The notes below the pieces were generated by a model. It worked only from the letters and a program-made list of their open reading frames with translations. It searched no databases and was not told the DNA's origin. Source: Strobilurus pachycystidiatus (lineage: Eukaryota; Basidiomycota; Agaricomycetes; Agaricales; Physalacriaceae). Taken from it: a DNA stretch of 64,000 bases. This document shows positions 46,206 through 58,400 of this stretch, one piece after another. Position 1 is the stretch's first letter. Each line of letters begins with the position of its first letter. A program made the translations under genes and the position numbers. The DNA lies in NCBI GenBank assembly GCA_019915135.1, contig JAHLMK010000004.1, positions 1,302,001-1,366,000 on the forward strand. The letters are read 5' to 3'.

Positions 46206-47632
46206 TCATGGACGACGACGACATTCCGTGCGTTCTTTGTTTTCTGGCGCGACATGGTCTGATTGGTTGCTCAGAACCCTTATTGAACATGAGCCTGCTA
46301 CTACGACCAGAGTCCCACTCACGATCATCTGCGGCTTTCTAGGCGCCGGAAAGTCCACTCTGCTCAAGTAAGATCTTCAATGTGATTACAGAGCCAACGT
46401 TCATACTCGACAGACGGATTTTAACTGAACGACATGGATATCGTATCGCAGTGATAATGAATGAATTTGGAGATTCAGCTGTAAGCCAATTCCAACTTCT
46501 CACTGGCAGTTCGCATTGATTGAAGATCAGGATATTGAAGGTGTGAATCGGACGTCGAGTTCGAAGACCACGGACTGACAAACACCTGCAGCAAAAGCTA
46601 TCAATGTGTCCGACGCCTCCGGACAAGAGTCAGAGGAGTTCCTTGAACTCGCCAATGGATGTCTCTGTTGCAGCATCAAGGACTCCGGCGTAGCCGCGAT
46701 CGAAACTCTCATGCAACGCAAGGGTGCTTTCGATTACATCTTGCTCGAGACTACTGGTCTTGCTGATCCCGGTTCGAACCCTCTCAGGAGCTTTCAACAT
46801 TAACTCATTCATGGACAAACAGGTCCCATCGCATCGCTCTTCTGGCGTAACGAAGAATTCTCCTCGGGCCTTGGGAAAGAAATCATCCTGGATGGAGTCA
46901 TTTGCGTGGTCGACGCGTTTTTTGGCAAGCAGCAAATGGAAGAAGACCACTCCGATGACAGCGAAAACGTTGGCGAAAGTTTACGGTATGTCGGATCTAC
47001 TTGATCTGCTGTACAAGTTCTCAATTCTCGACAGGCAGATTGCAGGTTCAGATGTGGTCATACTAAACAAGATAGACCTCGTTGATACTGCCAAAATTCC
47101 TTCCATCGAGAACACTATCCGTCTTGTCAACCCGATTGCACCCCTCCACAAAACTGTTCGCGGAGAAATGGACATCGGTCTCTTGCTGAACATCCAAGCA
47201 TTTTCTTCCCGACCGGATCTTCCTGCATCTGTTCACGTCCATGGCCACGATGACGACCATGACCATGACCACGATGGTGCATCAACACATTATGAGACGC
47301 GAGGCATCTCAAGCCTTCAGGTCACGATCCCGATTCTTACAAGCGCTCAGTTGGACACGCTCGACGTGTGGATTCGCAGTGTTCTTTGGGAAAACTGCCT
47401 TCCGGGTCTCTCAAACGCTGAGCCCAAATTAGAGATCCTTCGTTGCAAAGGTCTGTTCATTTTGGACAATGGCGAGCAGTATGTGCTACAAGGAGTGAGG
47501 AGCATGTATGACATTTCCAAGGTCGAAGAGGATGTAATTGGCGTTCCGGACCAAGGGAAGCTTGTGTTGATTGGCAAGGGTCTAGACGATACGGTCAGAG
47601 CCAGTTTGCAGGAATTGGATTTCAGTTCGTAG
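46206..47632 (+). CDS. ZNG1: ZNG1-type zinc-regulated GTPase metalloprotein activator (CobW/COG0523)
   Basis: Predicted 376-aa GTPase, exons 46206-46225, 46275-46367, 46414-46480, 46531-46540, 46592-46771, 46823-46985, 47035-47632. Signatures: P-loop [12 protein letters not shown], the zinc-binding [10 protein letters not shown] (CxCC), [27 protein letters not shown] and the base-recognition NKIDLVD. A His/Asp-rich loop ([15 protein letters not shown]) and the C-terminal CobW domain ([24 protein letters not shown]) follow. Eukaryotic ZNG1 delivers zinc to methionine aminopeptidase 1 through an N-terminal CPELV-like motif; here the N-terminus MDDDDIPTLIEHE holds a related IPTLI. Exon 4 has only 10 bases (encoding DIE). 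An upstream in-frame ATG at 46176 would add ten residues. Confidence 0.94.
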
Positions 47633-47932
47633 ACTTGTGAGTTATGGAACCATGTGTGCTCAATCTGTGCTGATGCCTCCACGGGTGTTTTACATGTATT
47701 TACAAGATGTACTTACCACCATCAGGTGAACTATACGCGCTCCTGTGATTCGGTGATACCCGACAGAACGCGCTTTGTTACGGAAGATGTCAAAGACCAC
47801 GTCGTGCCTGGCACATACAACAAAGACATTGTATCCCGGTACTCAAAAGACTGGCTCAGAGCAGTGTCCTCCAACTCAACGCTCTGGAAGCGCCACCCCT
47901 ACATTCCTTCACCCCGTCGAACCTACTTTATC
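47633..47932 (+). other. Spacer before uncharacterised gene
   Basis: The frame of the next gene stays open upstream to an ATG at 47654, so its product could be 93 residues longer. That part has no recognisable feature, and I treat the 300 bases as the 3' flank of ZNG1 and the promoter and leader of the next gene. Confidence 0.4.
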
Positions 47933-49204
47933 ATGTTACTCGCAGATACTTGCATTTCGCCTATCTCACTCAGTGACTTCCTCTCGTTACCTTCTAGCCC
48001 ATCAGACAACGATACGACTTCGGAACCACCACTATTATACTTCGCACCTCCACAGCGTGATGAGGCGCCCCTTCCAGGCGAGACTTTCCAACAATCACCA
48101 AGGCGCGACACACAGAAGAGTGTGGACATACCGATTAGTCCTACACGAAGACATCGCGTCTATGACATGAATTATTGGCTCGAGACACAATTCTCGGACA
48201 CACAATCGCAACCTTCGTCCTCTACGAAATTCAAGGAATCTGAAGGATCCTCGAACGGTATGCCACCTGTCTATCTCAGGTGCTTTGCGACTCACTGGCA
48301 GCAGCAGCGCATCATGCAACATCATCTACTTCTCTTTCACGCGAGCAGTCTTTCAAGCTCACCATGCCCGGTGTCATCGCTGACGAATCACGATGGGGCG
48401 CTCTTCGCAACAGTATTGCACGATTTGAGATACTTTCCACCTGCGCAAAGGAGGGCACACCCGTCCCGTTCGACATCGGACTTGCTCCAGACGCCGTCGC
48501 GATTCTGATCGACAACTCTGGCCAGTTCGATTACAGCGGTGTCGCCAAGTTTGCAAAAGCGTGGAACGCCAGGTGCGCAAGCGATCCTAATCTTTCGGTC
48601 CATCGTGCGCGGGCCGACGATCTGGAGAGGGTGCCGCTGGACGAACCGTATTCGCCGTCCGTGAAGGATCTATGGTACGACGCTGACGACGGGGACCTTG
48701 TGCATCAATGGAACGAAGAGCCCGCTGTCGAAGGTATGGTATCCCACCATGGTAACTGATATTATGAACATGCTGACATTCGGTCTGACAGCATGCTCCG
48801 CTCAGACAGAAGCAATGCAGAAGCGCCCGAGAGCGGACTCCCCACCTCCATCACCTCCGACGCCGAAGAGGCTGCGTATTCTGGAGGACCAGACCAACAG
48901 TCAAGATCCGCCCGCCCATATTGCTGAATCGGCTCCGGCGGGCCCATCAGCTCCCCACTCCGTCTCGCACAAAGAGCAGTCATCTTCTCGCTTGATACTG
49001 AGGTTACCCCCGCTTCGTTCATTTGCGAGCACCGGCAACATCCTAGAGGAGAGGGAAAATGTCCGAACACGAACAAAATCAATCAGCCGGTCATCCACGA
49101 TGGCGACAATTGCAGAGCCCCAGTCTTTAGGCAGAAGGATGAGTGCGAGGCTCCAAAGAAAGAAGTCAGGTACTCCTTTGGTCTCCTTCGACCAATTGGC
49201 CTGA
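47933..49204 (+). CDS. Uncharacterised conserved-looking protein
   Basis: Predicted 389-aa protein, exons 47933-48257, 48302-48733, 48792-49204. Three parts are visible. The N-terminal ~130 residues are Ser/Pro/acidic and disordered. A compact middle (~residues 130-255) has a folded look: MPGVIADESRWGALRNSIAR, FDIGLAPDAVAILIDNSGQF, DYSGVAKFAKAWNAR, SVKDLWYDADDGD. The C-terminal third is disordered, with a proline-directed PPPSPPTPKRLR stretch (possible phosphorylation and nuclear-import signal) and a basic GRRMSARLQRKKSG end. I recognise no domain; a nuclear regulator is a guess. Intron 1 (44 bases) is short and the weakest junction. Confidence 0.6.
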
Positions 49205-51293
49205 ACATTGCCACCGTCAAAACAATGCCAGTAATAGATATGCAGTCGTAGAGCAACGCACATCTAACGTAACGACCGTACTAACCACACTATTCCCACT
49301 TACATACCATACCGTACACTTGCTTATTGAACATCCTGATAATTTGACTTCATGAACCGCACTCCTTTTGTTCCTCGTCACCCGCTGTTATTCGCTCATC
49401 GATTCAGAGGCGACAAAGCAGCACATCTCATTCGTTCTAAATAGGAAGCCGTACATTGTAAGTACAGCATCACATCGACGTCGTACGACATTGCTCGCCG
49501 CGGTTCGACGAGTGACGAAAGATTCTCTTACCAACCTGACCCTCGAGGCAGACTGATCCTTGCGAATCCTTGCCGGCCACGTAGTACTGTACACTCGGAG
49601 CGCAATCATCTTACACGAGGAGAAGAGTTAAGGCACTTCCCCTGATAAACGTCCACTCGGCGCTCCCCACAGGGAGAGAGTAACAACTGAATAAAGAGAC
49701 GCGAAGTAAGTGAGTCTGTATGGGTTGATTGATTCGTTGGGACACCTGTTGTGTCATCTTCCGACCCGTCGTAGGTTCAGTACCGTCCATGGAGTTGGGA
49801 TAGTGAGTAAGATTAAACCGATACGAGTAGGAGCAGGTGTACTTGGCAGATGCGCAGTCGTGCGGCTTCGAGCCGCGCAAATCATGGGCATTACCTTCCA
49901 TTAGAGTACACCTCAACCGCGGTGACCTTGCAGAGGCCGGTGGATAGCCGTGGAGCAGGAAAACGCCGGGACTAGCGAGTGGGTGTGTATGCCCTGGACG
50001 TCAGTGATACTTTCGAGTTAGTTCTGGTTCGAGAGGTACACTACAAGAGCAGCAAGCAATGGTCGAAATGCGGAAGGAAGGATTCTCCAGCATTGACGCG
50101 GTAAGAATCCGGAAGACACACAGCAGCGGAAATGTATGCCGCGCGCAGAGGTGGGGTGATGTATCAGTGATGGCAGAAGACGAGCAATTCCGTTACACAT
50201 AGCGTAAAATACTGAATGTTCATCTTGAGCAAGACATCTAGAATACTATTTGGGTAAGCTCAAGGGCTTGGGGGGGAGGACGCAAGACAGCCCGCAGAGA
50301 TCCGAAGACGTTGTGTACAGTAAGCCTCCGAGCCGACCTGAGTGTGGTCTCGCCGAAGAGAAGAACAGAAAGTCTAAGGAGACCAGAAGGGGGTACCTTT
50401 GGGCGTACGTATCCAGTGCCACGATTGCCATCGCATCAGAGCAGCGGGTACTATGAAGGCTTGCGAATTAAGTCAGGAGTGCTGAACGGAGGGCGGCGAC
50501 CTTTAACTTGACACGCAAGGCTCGCTCGGCTAAATGGGCGACTAGGACGCGTTGGGCAGGGGAGGTTCGTTTTCGTTATGGCGATGCCCTGGACAGGATC
50601 CGGAAGGGCCGTAGATTGGTGATGGCCGCCTGACAACCATGTGAATGATACTGTAAGTAGAGTAAGTATCGATGTGATTCTATACGAGGGTCACCAAACC
50701 GAGGGCGCCGTAAGTTAAGGTTGCAAGGGAGCTCCCGGAGGGCTCACGGAACGTCATGCATGTGAACCGGAAGGTGGATTGGGGAAGGAGAAGCGGCGTT
50801 GATTCAATGATTCTCAGTCGCTGCTCAACTCTCCGACACCACATAATGACCACAACATCATATGCCTGTGGTGTCAATAGAGAAAGGTGCGCGGAAAAAC
50901 TCCGGCATGGGGAACCAGGGCCGCGTTAGCACGTACGAAGTTGAGTTGGCAATGGCAGGGACGAGTTGAAGAGCGACAGCACACCAAAAGACACGTCAAG
51001 AAACTCTAGTATGTATAGTGCATTACACGACAGTAAATACGATTAATCATACGACCAAAACCCAACCACGGTAGAAAGACAGAATAAACAGATAATAAGG
51101 AGTTTTAGGTATACGACAGCAAGATGATGGTGATACAGTGCAAGATGGGATATATACAGCATGGGAAGACGCAGAGAGAGCGTGAGGGTTGAGGAACAAG
51201 GGGAGGCAGCGCAGGGAACGAAACCAAAATGCAGATACAACAAAGAGGGGATGACAAGACGAGGGGACGGAGACGAGGTCTTGGTGAAGTCGG
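49205..51293. other. Gene-poor 2.1-kb region
   Basis: No gene supported. All open frames are under about 100 codons and have random composition. A hairpin-like GCGGC-TTCGA-GCCGC lies near 49861-49875, but the rest of a tRNA is absent. The interval lies between convergent 3' ends. Confidence 0.4.
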
Positions 51294-52088
51294 CTAGAAC
51301 GTCGAGAGACAGATGTTTCTCGGGCTGTCCGAGGGTTCGGGCTCTCGAGGGAAACGGTACTGGATGTTGCCGTCACATATGACTGGGTTCGCGCGGCGTT
51401 TGCGCTCCTTCTCCTCCTTGCGCTGCACGAGCTCGTCGATACGCCCGATGGCGACGACGTGCGGTTTGGGCTCCCAGCGCCCGCCGCCAGTAGCTTTGCA
51501 GAGCACCGAGGAGCGCTTCAGCGGGTACGCGTCGAGCGGGCCGTACGAAGGCTCCGAATCGAGGTGTACCTGCACCGAGAACCGCCCGCTGTGCGAGGAA
51601 TGGTCGGAGAGGATGGAAGGGGGTGTGGGCGACGGCGAACGCGACGGGCCAGAGTAGACGAGCTCTGGGGTGTTCGGGACACTGGGGCAGCCGTGGATCT
51701 GTTCGTGGCAGTCGTCGCACACCCTGCCCTCGACGACCGGGCCAAAGTCGTGGATGGGGGCGTTGCGCGGAGGGTGGACAAAGTCGAGAGTCGAAGTGTC
51801 CAGCAACTGCGTCGAACGCGACGAGCAGGAGGCACAGAAGATGCCGCCGCACTTGCGACAGTGGTGGCGCCGGACGGTCATGGTGAACCTGGCGCGGCAG
51901 AAGAAGTTGTCGCAGTAGGCGGAGGCCGAGTCGAGCTGCGGGCGGGGTCAGCGGGGCGCGGGCAGGCGACGGGCGGGACGCACCTTCCAGAGACTGCGGG
52001 GCATAAGCACAGCCAAGTGCTCGTTGGCCCGCGTCTTGGAGACGGGCGACGGCGTGAAAGTAGCAACCTCGAGTGCGCCAAAGGACAT
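51294..52088 (-). CDS. FYVE-type zinc-finger protein
   Basis: Predicted 248-aa protein, exons 52088-51984 and 51935-51294. The FYVE finger covers residues ~35-115: LDSASAYCDNFFCRARFTMT, then the phosphoinositide-binding basic motif RRHHCRKCGGIFCASCSS and RVCDDCHEQIHG. The usual N-terminal WxxD is replaced by LDSASAY, the first zinc pair is spaced CxxxxC, and a ~35-residue insert (STLDFVHPPRNAPIHDFGP) precedes the last CxxC. The C-terminal half is Ser/Pro-rich, then a short helix with a KRKEEKERKRR-type basic end and a final aromatic QYRFPREP. FYVE domains bind PtdIns3P on endosomes; partners are unknown. The start is well defined because the exon begins MSFGALEVATF. Confidence 0.88.
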
Positions 52089-55000
52089 TATGCTTTGGGT
52101 TGGGATCTGTGCATGATGGTCTCTTTATTTAACCAACGCCGCGCGTGTGCCCCTTAGGATTCGGGCGGAGTTAATCCATATGCCGGAGCCCTTTGCCGCT
52201 ACGTAACAGCCACGAGGCTGTCACTCCTTGCCCGCTTCGAGACACGCCAGAGATCCCGCAGACTGTATTGAATCTCTGCGCGGGCCACGCCCAGCCATCC
52301 AGAACAAAAGCTAGCGCAGGCTGCCTCTCTTTAGCTCGTCTGCTCCGCGTCGTGCGAGCCCGCGGACACTATTTTCACGGCTTGGGCAACAGCCTCTGGG
52401 CGATTGGTCCGTCGGCTGAATTTAATATTGCTCACACCCGCATGCTTCGAACCAAGTTCACCTCCCGTCAGCTCGCCCGCTTCCCTCGTTCGACGCGCCC
52501 CTCGCTCTGTAGATCCCTCTTCCCCTGCTGAATCTCACTCCCCTCGCAGATCGTATCCGTCTTCCGCTGCAGTTCTCAACTCCGTCTGCTCTAAAAATTC
52601 ATCATCCAATGTCCGAACCTGGCCACTTTCGGCTAACTCCCCCCGCAAAGACCGAGCGCCTCATTTCATCCCGCCTACGAATTGCACTCGTTTTAGCCCT
52701 GGCGGTCCGGGTCCGCCTCTCATTTCCTTTTTTTTTCGGTCGTGTGCTCCAACAGCTCCTCCAACATGGCCCCCACTCGAATTCGTCCTTTTTCCTTTTC
52801 GGCCACTCGGATGCGCATCTGATGGGAGCCGCAAGGCACCGTCGCGCATTTGGATTATTCCCCAAGATCTGCTGCACACTTGCAAGTTGCCAGCCCATCA
52901 GATTTGACCGTCGTCCGAGAGATTGAAATCTGATGGCGATATTCCGACGCCCCGAGTACATCCTCCGCTGGCGCGTGAGCAGGCCCGAACCTCCCACATC
53001 CCTCGATTAAATTCAGATAATCAGCAGTCGTGTGCCGCTCTGCGGGGCTTTTGTGCTCTGTGCCCTCAATAAAATATTACGAACACTTTCATGTTGTGTG
53101 ACAGCGCCATCTGCATGTGCTAGAGTAATGTCCCCAAGTTGTGTGTTCGGCCGAGCGTTAGATTTATTCCTTCACCCATTGGACGCCGCCTAAAGCTTGA
53201 TTTTCAACATGATCGATCGAACATAGCGGGCTTCGCGTGTGCGTGGGGTGCGTACATACCTACTTTGAAATTGCGCCTAGCAACGTCGCGCGCAGCAAAG
53301 TTTCAACAAGTCTCGCCTCAAACCGCTCAGCCAAATGTCGACGTGTCGCTGAGGTGTCGTGTCTTCCCTGTTATTCCTCTGTTTCGCCCCGGTTTCGCCT
53401 TCCGACATGCGCATTGCCCCCGGATGCGGCGCTATCACCCCACAGGGCTCTCACAGTCAATTATTTTAATTACTCCAGATTCCTACAGCACCCGTAAATT
53501 TTCTCCATGCTCAAAACCTGCTCAGACGACCACCGACTCCTTGCTTCCTGTGGTGTATCTGGGTTCATTGATACAATGAATGCGCTCACCACCACCTGAT
53601 GACCATAACGTACTCCAAACATCAATCAATACCAGCCCTTCCGAACTGCGAGGAGGAGCTGGAAAAGGAGCCAAAGCGTCAGTGCCTCGTGCTATGATAC
53701 TCCAAAGAGCAGAACAACGCCAACGAGAACTCCAAGGACTCGTATGGCAAAAGTCAAGCCCTGCCCGAGGAGAAAAGGAGCCAAAAGCTATTATAGTGAT
53801 ACTCCAAGGCCAAGGAGGAGAAGAACACCACCAACGAGGCTCGTCAATGTCCCGCGGGATCATCTCAGCACCGACCCCAGCTCCTTCGCCTCCGTCCGTA
53901 AACGTAGGTAGACAGTAGACTCCACGAATAAACGTCGATTTTCCTCGAGCTTAAACTTCGCGTCAACGGCCGCGGGGTACCCCCTTCATATTACATAGAG
54001 TACGTTCAAGGTACACTTTGACGCTCATCCTGGTGTCATAAGTAAAGGCAAGGCCAACTCGCGATCCCTCGACGAGCTCCTACCATCTCGGTTGGTTCTT
54101 GAGAAGCATGCGCACCGTAAGGAGCCTTCGCTTCTACTATAGAAACCCATCTCGCGTCGTACGCAAGGTCGGGTCGGCTCTGTTCTGTTCCAAGGCGACA
54201 GAACCAGGACAAAGCAGGCGTTCCCTCGACCCAAAAAATTGTCGAACGTCCGGTGATGGAGTTAGAGTTGGACAGGTCTCGGGATGTCCGAGTTGAACAG
54301 CCTGCAGGGAACATCTTTGTTGTCGTCCGTGCCGAGAACTAATGCGACATTCTCGGAAGGGCGAAGAGAGCGTGCCCGTGCCCTGGGAAGGATATTGCTA
54401 AAGGGTGTTTGTGTACGTCTCAAGCGAAGGGATGCCTTGTAATCTGAACACATACACACTCGGCGACAAAGTTTGATCGGCTCAAGCCGAACTTGGTGGG
54501 GTGACACTGAGTAGGGAGGTCGAGACCCAAAGTACCAAGACACACTTGGACACCCTCGGAAAGGCTTAGGCAAAGGCAAGAAAGTTTCAGGCGCGACGGG
54601 TGCTGTTCTCTAATACATTATCGGCCTTCATCAGGCCATCATATATCAAGGCCTCGACTCTAAGTACATACGACTCTGAGTCTCAGGGCCTTCGGGTTTT
54701 CGTAAGTGGACACTGAGTGGGCTTCCTAGGGTGATCTACCGCAATCCGGAGAGGCAGACATCTGATTAACCCCCCGCGACATACACTCGACATACCCACA
54801 TGCGCGCAAACTCAATATTTCACGATCAAGAGAACTCGTCGTACGCGTCGGTTGTAATAGCTGATCTTCGTGTACTTATTGGTTGAAGTCGGGTACTCCA
54901 GGGTAGTTCACCCTTGGCGCTTCAGCCGGTAATAGGCGTTAGTGACTCCAGGTCTCTCAACAGCGCCACCCTATCTATTCTACTTGCGAAGGGTATTGTT

Positions 55001-55439
55001 TGGTCACCTATACTTCATCCCACGTCCATTCAAAATTTTCAACTGTCTATCACTTTTAGTTCTGTCTGATTTCTTACTAGCGTCGTTCCTTCGCATCAAT
55101 CATCGATGATTAGCTGTTTCACCTCTTTCCAGTCATTTTGTTGTTTGGATCTGCCCGAGTGCAGCGTTGAGCCAACCGTTGACAGCGCGTACGGCATCGG
55201 CCCACCAGGTTCATACACGCTGTCCTCCGAAGAAGAATGAAAATTGCGCCACAACACCCGATGCAAGCCTCTGCCACCCTTCTGATAATTCATAAGGTGC
55301 GTGAGCAGGATCCAACATCGAAACAGAGAGGCATGTGAGGACATAGTTCTATGGTACACTAAGCATATACAGACGACTATTTAACAAATAATACAGATTG
55401 CAATGATAGGACTGTCCCGTCGATAAACAAAATAGCATA
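52089..55439. other. Largest gene-poor region (3.35 kb)
   Basis: I find no supported gene. 52.4-52.9 kb is C/T-rich with overlapping open frames on both strands, none with a domain or splice structure. 53.6-53.9 kb contains a degenerate duplication (listed separately). I looked for transposon proteins, terminal repeats and tRNA and saw none that stands up. It contains the FYVE gene promoter and the 3' flank of the RasGEF gene. Confidence 0.45.
53663..53838 (+). repeat. Degenerate ~105-bp tandem duplication
   Basis: Three short blocks recur in the same order about 102-111 bases apart: AAAAGGAGCCAAA (53663 and 53773), GATACTCCAA (53696 and 53798) and CCAACGAG (53720 and 53831). The sequence between them has diverged and shifted by a few bases, so this looks like an old tandem duplication rather than a functional array. 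Confidence 0.5.
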
Positions 55440-58400
55440 CTACAAAAATCCGCTCTCCTGCAGTAGCCGAGCCATCTTCTCGTCCTCTCGCTCCCTAGGC
55501 TCCCGTTCCAGACTGAGGGCCCAAAACATATCACTCGTCGCCTTGGTCGTGTCATTGAATCGCGATAATGACTCTTGGATATACTCCTGCACTTGAGGTA
55601 ATGACTGAAAGTTGAAGGATTGGGCTTGCCAGCGCTGAATATCGCTGATGACCTCGGAGGCTCTTTGTCGTTTGCGAAAGTTGACCAGCCCACCCGGTAA
55701 TGTGTCTGGATTACCGTCCTGGATGAATTGGAGAGTAGAAAGGAAGACCCCTACACTCAAAGGTCAGGACCAAAATCGCTATGGCTCGTATTGACTGACC
55801 AATGAAAGGGACACAAGGCGGGGTGACAGTGGCCATAAGCTGTCGGTACTTGGTGAAATTCTTGTTGCTATCGATGGTCATCTCGCAAGCACCGAATTGC
55901 GCCATGTAGCGCTGACTGACTTGCTCCCACGTACGCTTGAGACGTCGTATCGGGGGAGTATTGAGTCCAGAGGTTATGGCAATCATGGTCGAGAAATTAT
56001 TCAACGTCCGACACCGCTGAGTTCAAAGTCAGCGCCACATGAAGAAACCTCAACGAACATACGCACGTCAGCAATACTGATCAGATGCTTTACGGTGTTT
56101 GCACGACGCCGAGAGTCTTCCTTGGTCAACACAGAGTCCGCCACCCAGTCCGCAATCTGACACAACAAAGTCAGTTCAAGTCTTAAGTTTGAGATCCGAC
56201 AGACGCACCCTGTTACTCGCATGGATACAGACTGTTATGTTATCAGTAGCCTCAGTCTTTTGTTCACGAGCCCGCTGTAAGCACTCTATGGGCTTGATCC
56301 GCTGGAATAGAGTGCTTTCCATGATGGTCAACTGTCTCGCCATCTCCAGAGGTTCGATGTCAAGCAGCTTGAGCTTCTTGCTCGACTTGGGCACAATTGG
56401 CGGCGGAGCTTGCAAAAGATTGACAGGTATAATCCGCGTGCGATCACCACCTTTCTGCTAGGATGTCAGATTTGAAGATGAGAGAGGGGATGGTACTAAC
56501 GGCCCGATCGATATGGAGTAGTAGCTGCTTTGCGGCAGCGAAGTGTGCGACCTCTTCAGAGACAGCAAAGGCGCGTATCCGTTCGAGAATATGCATATCC
56601 TCCTTATCCAAAATATCCTCGTCGGTGACCATGGTCTTGAAGATATTGAGAACCCTGAACAAAATGAGAGACGTTCATGCGGAGAACACAGTCACCCCTC
56701 ACGAACCTCATCTGAATGACATGCTGCTTGAGTTTGCCCCAGTTCTCCAACTCTTTAGGCGCCAAGTTCGGCGGAGGCTGAATCCTGAAACGTTCAACCA
56801 GAAACTCGAACAGATCCTCCACTGTAGTAAATGACTTGAAAGTCATCATGAAAGTTTTTACGAATGTTGGGTCTAGACGACGACATCAATAAAACCCAGA
56901 CGAGCGGTCATCTTACGAACCTGAAAACTCATGTGCAGTTAGCCGTTCTACCAGTGCAGGGACTGTGCCCCCTTTGATAGTGTTGTCAGTGTCGATGAGG
57001 ATCTCGGCGGAGTCGTAATTCGTTTGGAGATACCATGGCGTTTCAACAGGTTCTGGAGGGACCGGATCCACCATGGGAGGCGCCTTGTTGAAACCAGGAC
57101 CCAGAAGTTTACTAAGATCCTTGCTTTTGCCTTGTGTTTTTGGAAGGCGCGGGGCTACGGCGTAGAGTTAGAGTGAGAATCACAAGCGGAGCTAAAAGAT
57201 ATAGCTCACTATCGTCGTCGAATGCATTGGGATCGTCGTTGGGATAGGCACTCTCATCATCATCGCCAATTGTTGTCAGCTCTGTGGACACACTCTGCCG
57301 CGAAATAGATGGGTGGGTTCTATGCGCGTGTTCGAAACGATCACCAGAACCGGGGCCTTTGGAGCCTGAGGGTTTGCTGAACGCGTAGTTCATGTCCACG
57401 ACGTCCTCCGATGTATTTTCCTCTTGTGGAGGTGACATGGGTCGCACCGTGCCACCGAACTGCTCCCCAATTTGACTGAGACGTGACAGTCGCCGACGAA
57501 TGCTCTCGCGGTAGTCATTTTGTCCAACTGCAGCCTGCTCGTGTCCGATCGACAACAGGGAGTCCAAAGATTGTTGTATGTAAGTGAGGTTGTCGTTGAT
57601 GGCGGCCAATAATGGGTCAACGTCAGCGGCCAGGTTATCTGCAGGCGTCTCGTTACTGCGCCACGACTGCAAAGTAGCTAGCAGCGATGCGCCGTCGTCA
57701 AAGGTAGCTTGCGTGGCACATTCCAGCGCCCGTACTACTAGACGCGCGTTCACGACGGTCTGAATGTATGCATCGTTTGGCCGGTGATTTGACTCTTGGC
57801 GCATACCGTCGATGTCGACATGGCTCGCTATGTGTATATGACCAATGAACGCAAGGTAAGACGAGAGCACGGCTATGAGATCTCTGCCCTGTTCGATGAC
57901 TAGGATAGACGGTTGAGCACAGCGTCGCGATATGGGTTAGACGAGGCCATACCTAGGTCCACATTCTGGGATTGCAGGGGACCATTGAAATCGGCGAACA
58001 GTATATCGAGCTGGTTTAACTGCTTCGATGCTTCATTCACTACGTCCGGGCTCAAAGTCAGCCGTTCCTGTTCAGTCTCCTCCGTTGACAACCAACCGAA
58101 TCCACGCCAGGATCCAGCAGCTCCTGCACCAACGAGACCAAGGCCGATATTGGCTGTGGAGAACACGGCTTTTAAGCGCTTCGCGGGTTTCGCGTCAGGA
58201 ACAGCTGCGTGTTGTATTCGCTGCACCTCCAATACAAAGGCTAGAACAGCGCGTTCTAGTTCATCGGCATCGACTTCAATTCTGTTCAGGGTCTCGGAAG
58301 TCGAAGAACCTGAGTCATATTGCATAGCTCGTGCGGAGAGTACTAGTCGAGACAAGGTTGCAGTCACCTTGCGCTGCGCAGGTTTTAGGGGGGATTGAGA

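Noticed and set aside
46741..46830. GGTTCGAACCC near 46771 resembling a tRNA B box
   Set aside because: It lies at an exon-intron border of ZNG1. No A box, acceptor stem or anticodon arm can be fitted around it.
49855..49885. GCGGC-TTCGA-GCCGC hairpin resembling a tRNA T-arm
   Set aside because: The loop is of the wrong size and no other tRNA arms are present upstream.
52404..52907. 167-codon plus-strand open frame
   Set aside because: It lies in a C/T-rich promoter-like stretch, gives a Pro/Ser-rich random sequence, and competing frames on both strands are equally long.
54025..54579. Decayed retrotransposon in the gene-poor stretch
   Set aside because: Overlapping minus-strand frames look vaguely protein-like, but no reverse transcriptase, integrase or terminal repeat motif could be found.
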